Of a stretch of 64,000 nucleotides of DNA, positions 46,448 to 55,269 are shown piece by piece. Source of the DNA: Lutimaribacter saemankumensis (lineage in GTDB: Bacteria > Pseudomonadota > Alphaproteobacteria > Rhodobacterales > Rhodobacteraceae); contig NZ_FNEB01000006.1 in the NCBI RefSeq assembly GCF_900100005.1, forward strand, positions 1-64,000. The letters run 5' to 3'. Position 1 is the stretch's first letter. Each line of letters begins with the position of its first letter. The position numbers were made by a program, and so were the translations under genes. The notes under the pieces were generated by a model. It saw only the letters and a program-made list of their open reading frames with translations, was not told the origin of the DNA and made no database searches.

Positions 46448-47757
46448 TCCGTTTCGTCTGGGCCATCGTGCTGTTATGCGCCGCGCTGCCTGCGCGCGCA
46501 GAAGTCACCATTCAGGAAGTCACCTCGCCCGGCGGCATCACCGCCTGGCTGGTCGAGGAACATTCGATCCCCTTCACCGCGCTTGAGATCCGGTTCCGCG
46601 GAGGCGCCGCCCTCGATGCACCGGAAAAGAAGGGCGCCACCAGCCTCATGGTTTCGCTTCTGGAAGAAGGGGCAGGCGATCTGGACGCGCGCGCCTTTGC
46701 CAAGGCAACCGAGTCGCTGGCCGCCTCGTTCCGGTATGACACATCCGACGATGCGGTGCGGATCTCGGCCAAGTTCCTGACGGAAAACCGCGATCAAGCC
46801 GTGGCGCTCTTGCGTGACAGTCTTGTGGCCCCGCGCTTTGACGAAGACGCGGTCGCGCGGGTGCGGTCCCAACTGTTGTCGATCCTGCAGTCGGACGAAA
46901 AAGACCCGCGCGCCATCGCAGGCAAACAGTTCGATGCGATGGTCTATGGCGACCACCCCTATGGCATGCCGCAGGATGGCACGGTCGAAATCGTGGGCGC
47001 CCTGACCCGCGACGACCTGCTGGCCGCGCACGAGGGCGCGCTTGCACGCGACCGCATCTATGTGGGCGCCGTCGGTGACATCACGCCGGAAGAACTCGCA
47101 ATCCTGCTCGACACCCTTCTGGGCGACCTTCCGGCGACAGGCGCGCCGCTTCCCGGCCCGGCCGGGGTGACGCTCGATGGCGGCACCCACGTAGTGCCGT
47201 TTCCCACGCCGCAATCCGTGGCGATCTTCGGCCAGCCGGGAATTGACCGGGATGATCCCGACTTCTTTGCCGCCTTCATCCTCGATCACATCCTGGGCGG
47301 CGGTTCCTTCGAAAGCCGCCTCATGCAGGAAGTGCGCGAAAAACGCGGGCTGACCTATGGCGTCTATTCCTACCTTGTGGACAAGGATCAGGCGCAGCTT
47401 TGGCAAGGCGCTGTTTCTTCGGCCAATGACCGCGTGGCCCAAGCCGTTCGCGTCATCCGCGATGAATGGCAGAAAATGCGCGATAGCGGTGTGACCGCCG
47501 AGGAATTGCAGGACGCAAAAACCTACCTGACCGGTGCTTATCCGCTGCGGTTCGACGGCAATGGCCCGATCGCGAACATCATCGTTGCGATGCAGATGGA
47601 AGGTTTGCCAATCGACTATATCGACACCCGCAACGAAAAGATCGAGGCCGTGTCGCTGGACGATATCAACCGTGTCGCGCAAGAGCTGCTGGATCCCGAC
47701 CGCCTGACATTCGTCGTCGTCGGCCAGCCCGAAGGATTGGAGCCTGCGGCGAACTGA
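46444..47757 (+). CDS. M16-family peptidase-like protein, non-catalytic partner
   Basis: The protein has 437 residues with signal peptide MIRFVWAIVLLCAALPARA. Where the zinc motif should be, it reads SLMVSLLEEGAGD, so HxxEH is absent. The Arg/Tyr-containing segment EVREKRGLTYGVYSY, which contacts substrate in heterodimeric M16 enzymes, is kept. This matches the division of labour in mitochondrial processing peptidase-like pairs. The start overlaps the upstream stop (ATGA). It ends before a cluster of GC palindromes. Confidence 0.9.
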   Translation: MIRFVWAIVLLCAALPARAEVTIQEVTSPGGITAWLVEEHSIPFTALEIRFRGGAALDAPEKKGATSLMVSLLEEGAGDLDARAFAKATESLAASFRYDTSDDAVRISAKFLTENRDQAVALLRDSLVAPRFDEDAVARVRSQLLSILQSDEKDPRAIAGKQFDAMVYGDHPYGMPQDGTVEIVGALTRDDLLAAHEGALARDRIYVGAVGDITPEELAILLDTLLGDLPATGAPLPGPAGVTLDGGTHVVPFPTPQSVAIFGQPGIDRDDPDFFAAFILDHILGGGSFESRLMQEVREKRGLTYGVYSYLVDKDQAQLWQGAVSSANDRVAQAVRVIRDEWQKMRDSGVTAEELQDAKTYLTGAYPLRFDGNGPIANIIVAMQMEGLPIDYIDTRNEKIEAVSLDDINRVAQELLDPDRLTFVVVGQPEGLEPAAN

Positions 47758-47804
47758 ACCGCGCCGGTCCCGGTCTTCCTCTTGCCGGAAATATCCCGGG
47801 GAGC

Positions 47805-47878
47805 CCGAGGGGCAGCGCCCCTCGGCACCGAGGCCCGGAACGGGCCGAGATATCCGGCGCGCGCCTGCAAGGGCGCGC
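47805..47878. repeat. Cluster of GC-rich palindromes between convergent genes
   Basis: Three adjacent hairpins are visible: CCGAGGGGC/GCCCCTCGG (47805-47825), GGCCCG/CGGGCC (47832-47846) and GCGCGCC/GGCGCGC (47859-47878). They lie after the M16 gene and before the end of the synthetase gene. The first resembles the palindrome at 55204-55220. They may act as transcription stops or be a dispersed intergenic repeat. Confidence 0.5.
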
Positions 47879-47896
47879 ACGATAAATCTAATTCGT

Positions 47897-49432
47897 TCAG
47901 ATCTTGCGCCCGGCCTTTTCCCAATAGGGGGCGCGTAGCCGGGGTTTGAAAACCTTTCCGGTGTCCTCGCGCGGCAGGCGGTCGTGAAAGTCGATGATGC
48001 GCGGTTGTTTCATTCGCGCCAGCTTGCCTTCCAGAAAGGCCATCACCTGGGCCTCCTCCGGTGTCCAGCCGGCGGCGGGCTCTATCGCGGCCACCACCTG
48101 TTCCCCGAATTCCGGGTGTGGTGCGCCAAAGACAGCCACGTCACGGATGAACGGCGCACGCATCAGAACGGCTTCGATTTCGGCCGGGAAAATATTGGCG
48201 CCGCCGGAAATGATCATGTCCTTCTTGCGGTCGGTGATGAACAGGTAGCCGTCTTCGTCCACCCAACCCAGGTCGCCCACCGAGAAATGTCCGTGCTTTT
48301 CTGCACTGGCGCGGCTTTCGGGATCGTTGGAATAGTCGAACCCGCCGAATACATCCATCCGGGCGTGGATCTCGCCGACTTCGCCGGGGGGCAGTTCGTT
48401 TCCCTCGGGGTCGAGGATCATCAGCGTCCCGCCCATCTGCATCCGCCCCGCCGTGCCCGGGCGTTCCAGCGCGTCGGCGGACGAGGCCATGGTCATGAAC
48501 CCGATCTCGGTCGCGCCATAGCTTTCCCAGAACACCGGGCCCCACCAATCGATCATCGCGCGCTTCAGGTCGTGCGGCCACGGAGATCCGGTCGATACGG
48601 CGAATTCGACCGAGGACAGATCGTAGCGTGCCTTCACCTCTTCGGGGAGTTTCAGCATGCGGCTCATCATGGTCGGCACCAGGTAGACATGCGTGATGCC
48701 TTCGCGGTCGATCGTCGCAAGGAAATCCTCGGGCTCGAAACGGGGTGCCAGCAGGGTCGATACGCCGGGGCTGACCAGGGCCGCGCTCGTCAGTGTGGAT
48801 GGGGCCGAGTGATATACCGGTGCGGCGGTAAAGAATCTTGCGCCGGGATGCAGGCCCATCATCTCGTCGGCGACCTGCAGCAAAAGGTTGGTGAAATCCT
48901 TGCGCGGGCCGGTGCGGTTGCGCCGCACGCCCTTGGGCCGTCCGGTCGACCCCGAGGTATAGCGCAGAAGCGGGCGCATCATTTCGCGTCCGGGCGCCGG
49001 TTCGGCCGCATCGACAAGCGCAGCCCATTCCGGCGCATCCCCAGCCTGCGCGGCGTCAGCCGATATGCCATAGGCATCGCACAGGGCCGGGCCGGGCGTT
49101 ACGCCGATCACCTGCCGCCCCTCCAGCGCGGGGTCAAGAGCGCCGATCAGGTCGCGGTGCACGATCACATGGCGCGCGCCCGCATCTTCGCAGATTGCGG
49201 CCACCTCTTCCGCCGCGCCGTGCCAGTTCAGTGCGACGATAACCGCGCCTGCATGGGCCGCGGCGCGCATCACCTCGATCTGGGCCAGGTCGTTGCGCAT
49301 AATCACGGCGACGGGCGTGTCGGCAACGATTCCGGCGGCGTTCAGGGCCGCTGCGCCTTTGGCCGCGCGGTGTTCCAGTTCGGTTCTTGAAATGCGGCGG
49401 TCGTAGTCGCCGGCAAACGCGTCATTCGCCAT
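47897..49432 (-). CDS. AMP-dependent acyl-CoA synthetase/ligase
   Basis: The protein has 511 residues. The AMP-binding motif is YTSGSTGRPKGV, then WESYGATEIG and YLFITDRKKDMIISGGANIF. The catalytic Lys is in PREDTGKVFKP near the C-terminus. It activates a carboxylic acid to the acyl-AMP and then the CoA ester. It lies last in the deoC-aldehyde dehydrogenase group, so acetate or a small acid is a reasonable guess. ATG 49432 overlaps the upstream gene by 11 bp. Confidence 0.92.
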   Translation of the reverse strand: MANDAFAGDYDRRISRTELEHRAAKGAAALNAAGIVADTPVAVIMRNDLAQIEVMRAAAHAGAVIVALNWHGAAEEVAAICEDAGARHVIVHRDLIGALDPALEGRQVIGVTPGPALCDAYGISADAAQAGDAPEWAALVDAAEPAPGREMMRPLLRYTSGSTGRPKGVRRNRTGPRKDFTNLLLQVADEMMGLHPGARFFTAAPVYHSAPSTLTSAALVSPGVSTLLAPRFEPEDFLATIDREGITHVYLVPTMMSRMLKLPEEVKARYDLSSVEFAVSTGSPWPHDLKRAMIDWWGPVFWESYGATEIGFMTMASSADALERPGTAGRMQMGGTLMILDPEGNELPPGEVGEIHARMDVFGGFDYSNDPESRASAEKHGHFSVGDLGWVDEDGYLFITDRKKDMIISGGANIFPAEIEAVLMRAPFIRDVAVFGAPHPEFGEQVVAAIEPAAGWTPEEAQVMAFLEGKLARMKQPRIIDFHDRLPREDTGKVFKPRLRAPYWEKAGRKI

Positions 49433-51767
49433 AGGGCACCCAGATGGTTTTGATCTCGGTCGCGGCTTCCAGAAACTCCGCGCCTTCACCGGCGGGGCCC
49501 ATCCAGTCGCGGGCACGGGCATCGTTCACCCATGTCCGTTTGAGGCTGGCCGCGCTGTCCGCCTCGATCCGGGTCGACAGCGGGGTCGAAGAAAACGACC
49601 AGACCGCGTCGATGCCTGCGTGTTGCGCAAGCGTCGGGGCCAGTTCCTCATGGCTGCCCGTCAGGATGTTGACGACACCGCCCGGCACGTCCGAGGTGTC
49701 GAGCACCTGGTAGAGATCCGTTGCTGCCAGCGGATAGGGTTCGGACGCAACCAGAACGCAGCGGTTGCCCATCGCCATGGCCGGCCCCATGACCGAGATC
49801 AGCCCAAGCAAGGGCGCTTCGTCCGGGCATAACGCGCCGATCACGCCGACGGGCGCCCGCATCGCCATGGCGACACCGCGCAGCGGCACGCCCTTGACCC
49901 GGCCATCGAACTTGTCGGCCCAGGCGGCATAGGTGAACAGCCGGCGGATGCTGGCTTCGACCTCGTCCGCGCCTTTGCGCCCGCCGATCATCGCGTCGAT
50001 GCGGTGGGCGAACTCGTCTGCGCGGGCCGACAGGTTCTCGGCAATGTAGTACAGGATCTGTGCGCGGGCGTGGCCGGTGGTTCTGGCCCATCCCGCGGCC
50101 CCGGTTGCCGCCTCGACCGCGTTGCGGATGTCCTTGCGGTTGGCGATCGGCACCTCGCCCAGAACCGCGCGGTTCTTGCCGTAAACCGCGCGGGTGTAGC
50201 CGCCATCGGGCCGTGCCTGCTTGCCCCCGACATAAAGCTTGGCTGTGCGGTCGATGCCTTCCGGGTCGGCCCCGTTTCCGGCGAAGGGCTCGATCCGTGC
50301 CAGGGGTTTCGTCTTGCGGTCGGGCGCGAGGTAGGCGCGCAGACCCTCCCAGCCGCCCTCGCGGCCAAAGCCGCTTTCGCGCATACCGCCAAAGGGCGCG
50401 GCGGCGTCGAACAGGTTCGTGGCGTTCACCCAGATCACACCGGCGACCAGTTTCGGCGCGACATCCAGCGCAAGGTTCAGGTTCTCCGACCAGACGCTGG
50501 CGGCCAGCCCATAGCGTGTGTCATTGGCAAGCTCCACTGCCTCGGCCGGTGTGCGGAAGGTCGTCGAAACAAGGACTGGGCCGAAGATCTCTTCCTGCAT
50601 CAGCGGATCGCTGGGTTCCAGGCCGGTGATCAGCGTGGGCGGGTAGAAACAGCCCTGCGCGGGCAGTTGCGCATTCACCTGATGGACCGTCCCGGCGCGG
50701 CATCCCGCCACCATCTGCGCGATGCGGTCGCGCTGGACCGGGTCAACGATGGCGCCCACGTCGATGGATTTGTCCAGCGGATCGCCGATGCGCAGCTTGT
50801 CCATCCTGGCGCGCAGGCGGGCGTGAAATTCGTCCGCGATGCCTTCCTGCACGATCAGGCGCGAGCCGGCACAGCAGACTTGCCCGCCGTTGAACCAGAT
50901 CGCATCCACCAGCCCTTCGACCGCGCTGTCGAGATCGGCATCGTCGAACACGATATAGGCGGATTTTCCGCCCAGCTCCAGTGTCAGCGGCTTCGCCTGG
51001 CCGGCGGTGACGCGCCGGATCGCGCGGCCCACTTCGGTCGAGCCGGTAAAGGCCACCTTGTCGATACCGTCATGGCCGACGATCATTTCGCCCACCGCGC
51101 CGTCACCGGTGACGATGTTCACGACACCTTTCGGCAGGCCCGCGCGCTGGCAGATATCGGCGAACAGCAACGCGGTGAGCGAGGTGTATTCCGCCGGTTT
51201 CAGCACCACGGTGTTGCCTGCGGCCAGCGCAGGGGCGACCTTCCACGACAGCATCAGAAGCGGAAAGTTCCACGGGATCACCTGCCCGCAGACACCGTGC
51301 GGCACCATGCCGGGCAATTCGCTGTCCATAAGCTGCGCCAGACCGGCGTGATGGTAGAAATGCCGGTGCACCAGCGGCACGTCGATGTCACGGCTTTCGC
51401 GGACCGGCTTGCCATTGTCCATGCTTTCCAGAACCGCGAACAGGCGCGCGTGTTTCTGGATCATCCGTGCCAGCGCATAGAGATGGCGCGCGCGACCATG
51501 CCCGCCCAGCCGCGCCCATTTCGGTTGGGCCTTGCGTGCGGCGGCAACGGCTTCGTCGACATCGGCCTGCGTGGCCTGCGTCAACGTCGCCAGCACCTCG
51601 CCGGTTGCGGGGTTGCGGCTTTCGAACCCGTCACCGGGATCGGTGAACGCGCCGTCGATGAAATGCCCGAAGCGGTCCCCCTGATCGATCAGCCAGGCCA
51701 GCGCTTCGGCCACGCTTTCCGGGGCGGGACCGTAGTCCATGCTGTCGAAGATTTCTTTCACGGTCAT
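49422..51767 (-). CDS. ALDH16-type double-domain aldehyde dehydrogenase
   Basis: The protein has 781 residues. The first domain (to about 480) is a complete aldehyde dehydrogenase with LTLELGGKSA (general-base Glu) and FNGGQVCCAGSRL (nucleophile Cys). The second (from about 500) resembles the fold but lacks the Cys, as in ALDH16 enzymes. ALDH16 members of Rhodobacteraceae are known to be complete and active in the first half. The gene starts 4 bp after the deoC stop, which argues for oxidation of acetaldehyde from deoxyribose-phosphate. Confidence 0.9.
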   Translation of the reverse strand: MTVKEIFDSMDYGPAPESVAEALAWLIDQGDRFGHFIDGAFTDPGDGFESRNPATGEVLATLTQATQADVDEAVAAARKAQPKWARLGGHGRARHLYALARMIQKHARLFAVLESMDNGKPVRESRDIDVPLVHRHFYHHAGLAQLMDSELPGMVPHGVCGQVIPWNFPLLMLSWKVAPALAAGNTVVLKPAEYTSLTALLFADICQRAGLPKGVVNIVTGDGAVGEMIVGHDGIDKVAFTGSTEVGRAIRRVTAGQAKPLTLELGGKSAYIVFDDADLDSAVEGLVDAIWFNGGQVCCAGSRLIVQEGIADEFHARLRARMDKLRIGDPLDKSIDVGAIVDPVQRDRIAQMVAGCRAGTVHQVNAQLPAQGCFYPPTLITGLEPSDPLMQEEIFGPVLVSTTFRTPAEAVELANDTRYGLAASVWSENLNLALDVAPKLVAGVIWVNATNLFDAAAPFGGMRESGFGREGGWEGLRAYLAPDRKTKPLARIEPFAGNGADPEGIDRTAKLYVGGKQARPDGGYTRAVYGKNRAVLGEVPIANRKDIRNAVEAATGAAGWARTTGHARAQILYYIAENLSARADEFAHRIDAMIGGRKGADEVEASIRRLFTYAAWADKFDGRVKGVPLRGVAMAMRAPVGVIGALCPDEAPLLGLISVMGPAMAMGNRCVLVASEPYPLAATDLYQVLDTSDVPGGVVNILTGSHEELAPTLAQHAGIDAVWSFSSTPLSTRIEADSAASLKRTWVNDARARDWMGPAGEGAEFLEAATEIKTIWVPYGE

Positions 51768-51771
51768 ATGC

Positions 51772-52761
51772 TTATCCCATCGGATGCCGCCACTTGGCGG
51801 AATAGGCCCCGGTGACGTGGTGTTCCAGTTGGCGTTCGATATCGCCCAGCAGGCTGGAGGCACCGAAACGGAAGAGGTCGGGGCGCAGCCATCGGTCGCC
51901 CAGCTCTTCCTTGATCAGGGCAAGGTAGGTCAGCGCATCCTTGGCCTTGGAAATCCCGCCCGCGGGCTTGTAGCCGATGCGATAGCCGGTGCGCTGGTGA
52001 AACTCGCGTATTGCCCGGATCATCACCAGGCTGACGGGCAGGGTCGCATTGACGCTTTCCTTGCCGGTCGAGGTCTTGATGAAATCGGCCCCCGCCATCA
52101 TGCAGATCAGCGAGGCACGCGCCACGTTGCGCAGCGACCCAAGCTCGCCCGTCGCCAGGATCGCCTTGACATGCGCCGGCCCGCAGGCCGCGCGGAAAGC
52201 GCGCATTTCGTCATAAAGCGCCTGCCAGTCGCCGGTCAGGACATGGCGGCGCGAGATCACGATGTCGATCTCATCCGCGCCGGCCTTTACGCTGTCCTCG
52301 ATCTCGGCCACGCGCAGGTGAAAGGGCGACAGCCCGGCGGGAAAGCCGGTGGATACGGCCGCGACGGGAATACCGGACCCGGCAAGCGCCTGTTTCGCCG
52401 GGGCGATCATGTCGTGATAGACGCAGACCGCGCCGACGGTCAGCCCCTCCATCCCGAGTGCCTGAAGGATGTCGGCGCGCACGGGTTGACGGGCCTTGGC
52501 GCACAGGCGCGCGACCCGGCCCGATGTGTCATCCCCCGACAGCGTCGTCAGGTCGATGCAGGAAATCGCGCGGCACAGCCAAGCGGCCTGGTAGTCCTTT
52601 TTCACGCTCCGGCGGCCGGGCAAGGTGGCGCAGCGGCGTTCGATCGCCGAGGTGTTGGCGCGGGCCGACATCACCCAGTCCATATCCAGCTCCATGCCCG
52701 GATTGCGCGGTTCCGTTACCTGTGGAAGCTGCGTTTGCGTGATCGTGTCGGATGCCTGCAT
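51772..52761 (-). CDS. deoC: Deoxyribose-phosphate aldolase
   Basis: The protein has 329 residues, longer than E. coli DeoC because of about 60 extra N-terminal residues. Family marks are VKAILATGELG and ADFIKTSTGKESVNATL, with the Schiff-base Lys, and the YKPAGGI phosphate loop. It splits 2-deoxyribose-5-phosphate into glyceraldehyde-3-phosphate and acetaldehyde. GGGAGGGAAGG lies directly before the ATG. It heads an operon with the aldehyde dehydrogenase. Confidence 0.94.
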   Translation of the reverse strand: MQASDTITQTQLPQVTEPRNPGMELDMDWVMSARANTSAIERRCATLPGRRSVKKDYQAAWLCRAISCIDLTTLSGDDTSGRVARLCAKARQPVRADILQALGMEGLTVGAVCVYHDMIAPAKQALAGSGIPVAAVSTGFPAGLSPFHLRVAEIEDSVKAGADEIDIVISRRHVLTGDWQALYDEMRAFRAACGPAHVKAILATGELGSLRNVARASLICMMAGADFIKTSTGKESVNATLPVSLVMIRAIREFHQRTGYRIGYKPAGGISKAKDALTYLALIKEELGDRWLRPDLFRFGASSLLGDIERQLEHHVTGAYSAKWRHPMG

Positions 52762-52850
52762 CCTTCCCTCCCTTTCAGCCCGGAAAGGGTGTCACGCGCC
52801 CAAACGGTTGGCAAGCATGGCCGTGGCGGCAGGCGGTAAGGCTGCAGAAA

Positions 52851-52876
52851 AAAGGGCGCCCGTCGGGGCGCCCTTT
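52851..52876 (-). terminator. Rho-independent terminator after the malyl-CoA lyase gene
   Basis: AAAGGGCGCC and GGCGCCCTTT (52851-52876) form a perfect 10-bp stem. On the minus strand the hairpin ends in TTTTTTCTGC, 21 bp past the lyase stop. It separates mcl1 from deoC, so the two may be transcribed independently. Confidence 0.85.
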
Positions 52877-52896
52877 CGAAACGGGTTTGGCCAGGA

Positions 52897-53853
52897 TCAC
52901 TCGGCGATCATTTCGGCCTGGCGCACGATCACCTCGGCCTGCTTGATCGACGCGATGTCGACCAGCCGGCCCTTGTAAACGGTCGCGCCTTCGCCCTTGG
53001 CCTTGGCCTCTTCCATGGCGGCAAGGATTTCGCGGGCTTCGTTCACGGCTTCTTCCGATGGGGTGAAGACCTCGTTCGACAGGGCGACCTGCTTGGGATG
53101 GATCGCCCATTTGCCGACCATGCCCAGCGTGGCCGAGCGCAGCGCCTGCGCACGGAAACCTTCGTCATCCGAGAAGTCGCCGAACGGGCCGTCGACCGGC
53201 AGAACGCCATGGGTGCGGCATGCGGCGACGATGTTCGCCTGTGCCCAATGCCACGGGTCGGACCAGTATTTCGCGCCTTCATGCAGCATGTAGTAATTGG
53301 CCTGAGTGCCGCCGATGCCGGTGGTGGCCATGCCCATCGAGGCGGCGAAATCCGCGGCGCCCAGGCTCATGGCCTGCAGGCGGGGGCTGCTGGCGGCGAT
53401 TTCCTCGACATGGGCGATGCCGGCGGCGGATTCGATGATGACCTCGAACCCGATTTTCTTGGTGCGGCCCTTTGCGGCCTCGATCGCGGTGACGAGCGCA
53501 TCGACGGCGTAGATGTCAGCGGCACACCCGACCTTTGGGATCATGATCAGGTCGAGCCGTTCCGACGCGTTTTCCAGCAGTTCCACCACGTCGCGGTACC
53601 AATATGGCGTGTCGAGGCCGTTGATCCGAACCGACAGGGTTTTCTTTCCCCAGTCGACCGAGCCGATCGCGTCGATCACGTTCTGGCGGGCGCTGTCCTT
53701 GTCGGACGGCGCGACAGAATCCTCGAGGTCGAGATTGATCACGTCCGCTGCGCTGGCGGCCATCTTTTCGAAGATCGCGGGGCGCGAGCCCGGGCCGAAC
53801 AGCTGGCAGCGATTGGGGCGGGCCACGGGCGCGGGTTGGGTGCGAAAGCTCAT
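52897..53853 (-). CDS. mcl1: L-malyl-CoA/beta-methylmalyl-CoA lyase
   Basis: The protein has 318 residues of the HpcH/HpaI aldolase family. Characteristic stretches are NRCQLFGPGSRPAIFEKMAASAADVINLDLEDSV, GFEVIIESAAGIAHVEEIA (Mg-binding Glu) and GKWAIHPKQV. In Rhodobacter-type bacteria it cleaves beta-methylmalyl-CoA to glyoxylate and propionyl-CoA, and also malyl-CoA, in the ethylmalonyl-CoA pathway for acetate assimilation. AAAGGTGA precedes the ATG. Its promoter region holds a clear inverted repeat. Confidence 0.94.
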   Translation of the reverse strand: MSFRTQPAPVARPNRCQLFGPGSRPAIFEKMAASAADVINLDLEDSVAPSDKDSARQNVIDAIGSVDWGKKTLSVRINGLDTPYWYRDVVELLENASERLDLIMIPKVGCAADIYAVDALVTAIEAAKGRTKKIGFEVIIESAAGIAHVEEIAASSPRLQAMSLGAADFAASMGMATTGIGGTQANYYMLHEGAKYWSDPWHWAQANIVAACRTHGVLPVDGPFGDFSDDEGFRAQALRSATLGMVGKWAIHPKQVALSNEVFTPSEEAVNEAREILAAMEEAKAKGEGATVYKGRLVDIASIKQAEVIVRQAEMIAE

Positions 53854-53908
53854 CTTGTCACCTTTCGGGTAAGGAAATTACGCAATTGTCGGGTAGGGGG
53901 ATATTTAT

Positions 53909-53926
53909 TTGCGCGGTGGCGCGCAA
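53909..53926. promoter_or_regulatory. Candidate operator near mcl1, TTGCGCG-N4-CGCGCAA
   Basis: TTGCGCG (53909-53915) and CGCGCAA (53920-53926) are perfect inverted repeats separated by GTGG. The centre is about 65 bp before the mcl1 start. Symmetric TTGC/GCAA sites suit regulators of acetate-pathway genes in this group, but no regulator is identified here. Confidence 0.45.
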
Positions 53927-54022
53927 GGCGATTCTGCTCTGCAGCATTTTCGCGGCTGTTGCGGGCAGGCAAACCGCGCGGCGATTTCCGGCGCGATCCG
54001 CGGACCAGGCGCTGCCTGTTTT

Positions 54023-54047
54023 TCGTGCAGGATGAAAACTTGCACGA
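54023..54047. promoter_or_regulatory. Candidate operator, TCGTGCA-N11-TGCACGA
   Basis: TCGTGCA (54023-54029) and TGCACGA (54041-54047) form a perfect 7-bp inverted repeat with an 11-bp spacer, one helical turn plus centre. It lies 130 bp before dgcN. It may bind a dimeric repressor or activator of the D-glutamate genes. Confidence 0.45.
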
Positions 54048-54176
54048 TTATTCGGCATTGATGTTTTAAATTCGAAGAATATTCGCTGCACGGGCGCGCG
54101 GACGCGCAGAAACGAAGCAATTTGCCCGGCGAATCCGCGAAACTGTTGTTAACATGCGAACTGAAGGGGGATTGCC

Positions 54177-55181
54177 ATGATTGAAACGCCGTATCTTCTG
54201 TTTCTGGGCGATGCGCCCGACCAACTTGCTGCCAAGGTGGCGCAGGGCATCAAGGACTGGCGGCCCGAAAACGCTGTCGGGCAGTTCCGTATGGAAGGCT
54301 GCAAGGCCGATATGGGCCTGACCGACATGACCCTGGCCGAAGCCAAGGCAGCCGGGGCAAAGACGCTTGTGATCGGTGTCGCGAACCGTGGCGGCATCAT
54401 CAGCCAGGCCTGGAAAAAGATCCTTGTCACCGCACTCGAGGAAGGGTTCGACCTGGCCTCGGGGCTTCACAACCTGCTGCGCGACGAACCCGACCTGGTC
54501 GCCGTTGCCGAGGCTACCGGCCGCAAGCTGCACGATGTGCGCATCCCGTCGGTGAAATACCCAATCGCCAACGGCATCAAACGGCGCGGCAAGCGCTGCC
54601 TGGCGGTGGGCACCGATTGTTCGGTGGGCAAGATGTACACCGCCTTGTCGATGGATGCCGAGATGCGCGAGCGTGGCATGAAATCGACCTTCCGCGCGAC
54701 CGGGCAGACCGGCATCCTGATCACCGGGGACGGTGTGCCGCTGGACGCCGTGATCGCGGATTTTATGGCGGGTTCGATCGAATGGCTGACGCCTGACAAC
54801 GACGACGATCACTGGGATCTGATCGAAGGGCAGGGCAGCCTGTTCCACGTGTCCTATTCTGGCGTCACGATGGCCCTGGTGCATGGCGGCCAGCCGGATG
54901 CCCTGATCGTCTGTCACGAACCGACGCGCGAACATATGCGCGGGTTGCCGGGCTACCAATTGCCCAGCCTCGAGGCGGTGCGCGACATGGCGACGACGCT
55001 GGCGCGGGTGGCCAACCCCGCCGCCGAGGTCGTCGGCTATTCCATCAACACCCAGCACATGGCCGAGGACGAGGCGCGCGCCTACCTGGCCGATATCGAA
55101 ACGCGGCTGGGCCTTCCGGCAACCGATCCGTTCCGGTTCGGCGCCGGCAAGCTGGTCGATGCGCTCATGACGATGAGCTGA
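54177..55181 (+). CDS. dgcN: DUF1611-family protein, DgcN-type D-glutamate N-acetyltransferase
   Basis: The protein has 334 residues. A P-loop-like segment GTDCSVGKMYTALSM lies near residue 143. The N-terminal domain has VIGVANRGGIISQAW. In marine Proteobacteria DgcN acetylates D-glutamate using acetyl-CoA, and the DgcA epimerase-like enzyme acts next. The dgcA-like gene follows 88 bp downstream, which supports the assignment. GGGGG lies 7 bases before the ATG. Other DUF1611 members have unknown roles. Confidence 0.8.
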   Translation: MIETPYLLFLGDAPDQLAAKVAQGIKDWRPENAVGQFRMEGCKADMGLTDMTLAEAKAAGAKTLVIGVANRGGIISQAWKKILVTALEEGFDLASGLHNLLRDEPDLVAVAEATGRKLHDVRIPSVKYPIANGIKRRGKRCLAVGTDCSVGKMYTALSMDAEMRERGMKSTFRATGQTGILITGDGVPLDAVIADFMAGSIEWLTPDNDDDHWDLIEGQGSLFHVSYSGVTMALVHGGQPDALIVCHEPTREHMRGLPGYQLPSLEAVRDMATTLARVANPAAEVVGYSINTQHMAEDEARAYLADIETRLGLPATDPFRFGAGKLVDALMTMS

Positions 55182-55203
55182 GCGCGCAACCGGCCCGCAG
55201 GCT

Positions 55204-55220
55204 CGGGGGCTTGCCCCCCG
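55204..55220. repeat. GC palindrome between dgcN and dgcA
   Basis: CGGGGGC and GCCCCCCG pair around a TT loop with one bulged C. A similar GGGGC-loop-GCCCC hairpin ends the M16 region at 47805-47825. Such palindromes occur between genes in Rhodobacterales and may be partial terminators. Confidence 0.45.
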
Positions 55221-55269
55221 GCGCCCGGCGGTGGCCGGAATGACAGACGCAAGACAGAGGGGCAATGCG

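Larger units (their letters stand above)
53854..54176. other. Divergent intergenic region between mcl1 and dgcN
   Basis: This 323-bp gap is non-coding as far as I can see. It holds two separate inverted repeats (annotated below), an AT-rich block with two small palindromes (TTCGAA, GAATATTC) at 54070-54083, and a GTTAAC block at 54147-54152, 25 bp before the dgcN ATG. It must contain both divergent promoters. I could not place convincing -35/-10 elements. Confidence 0.6.

Noticed and set aside
50004-51815. Long plus-strand open frame opposite ALDH16
   Set aside because: Shadow of a strongly conserved gene; no ribosome site or motif.
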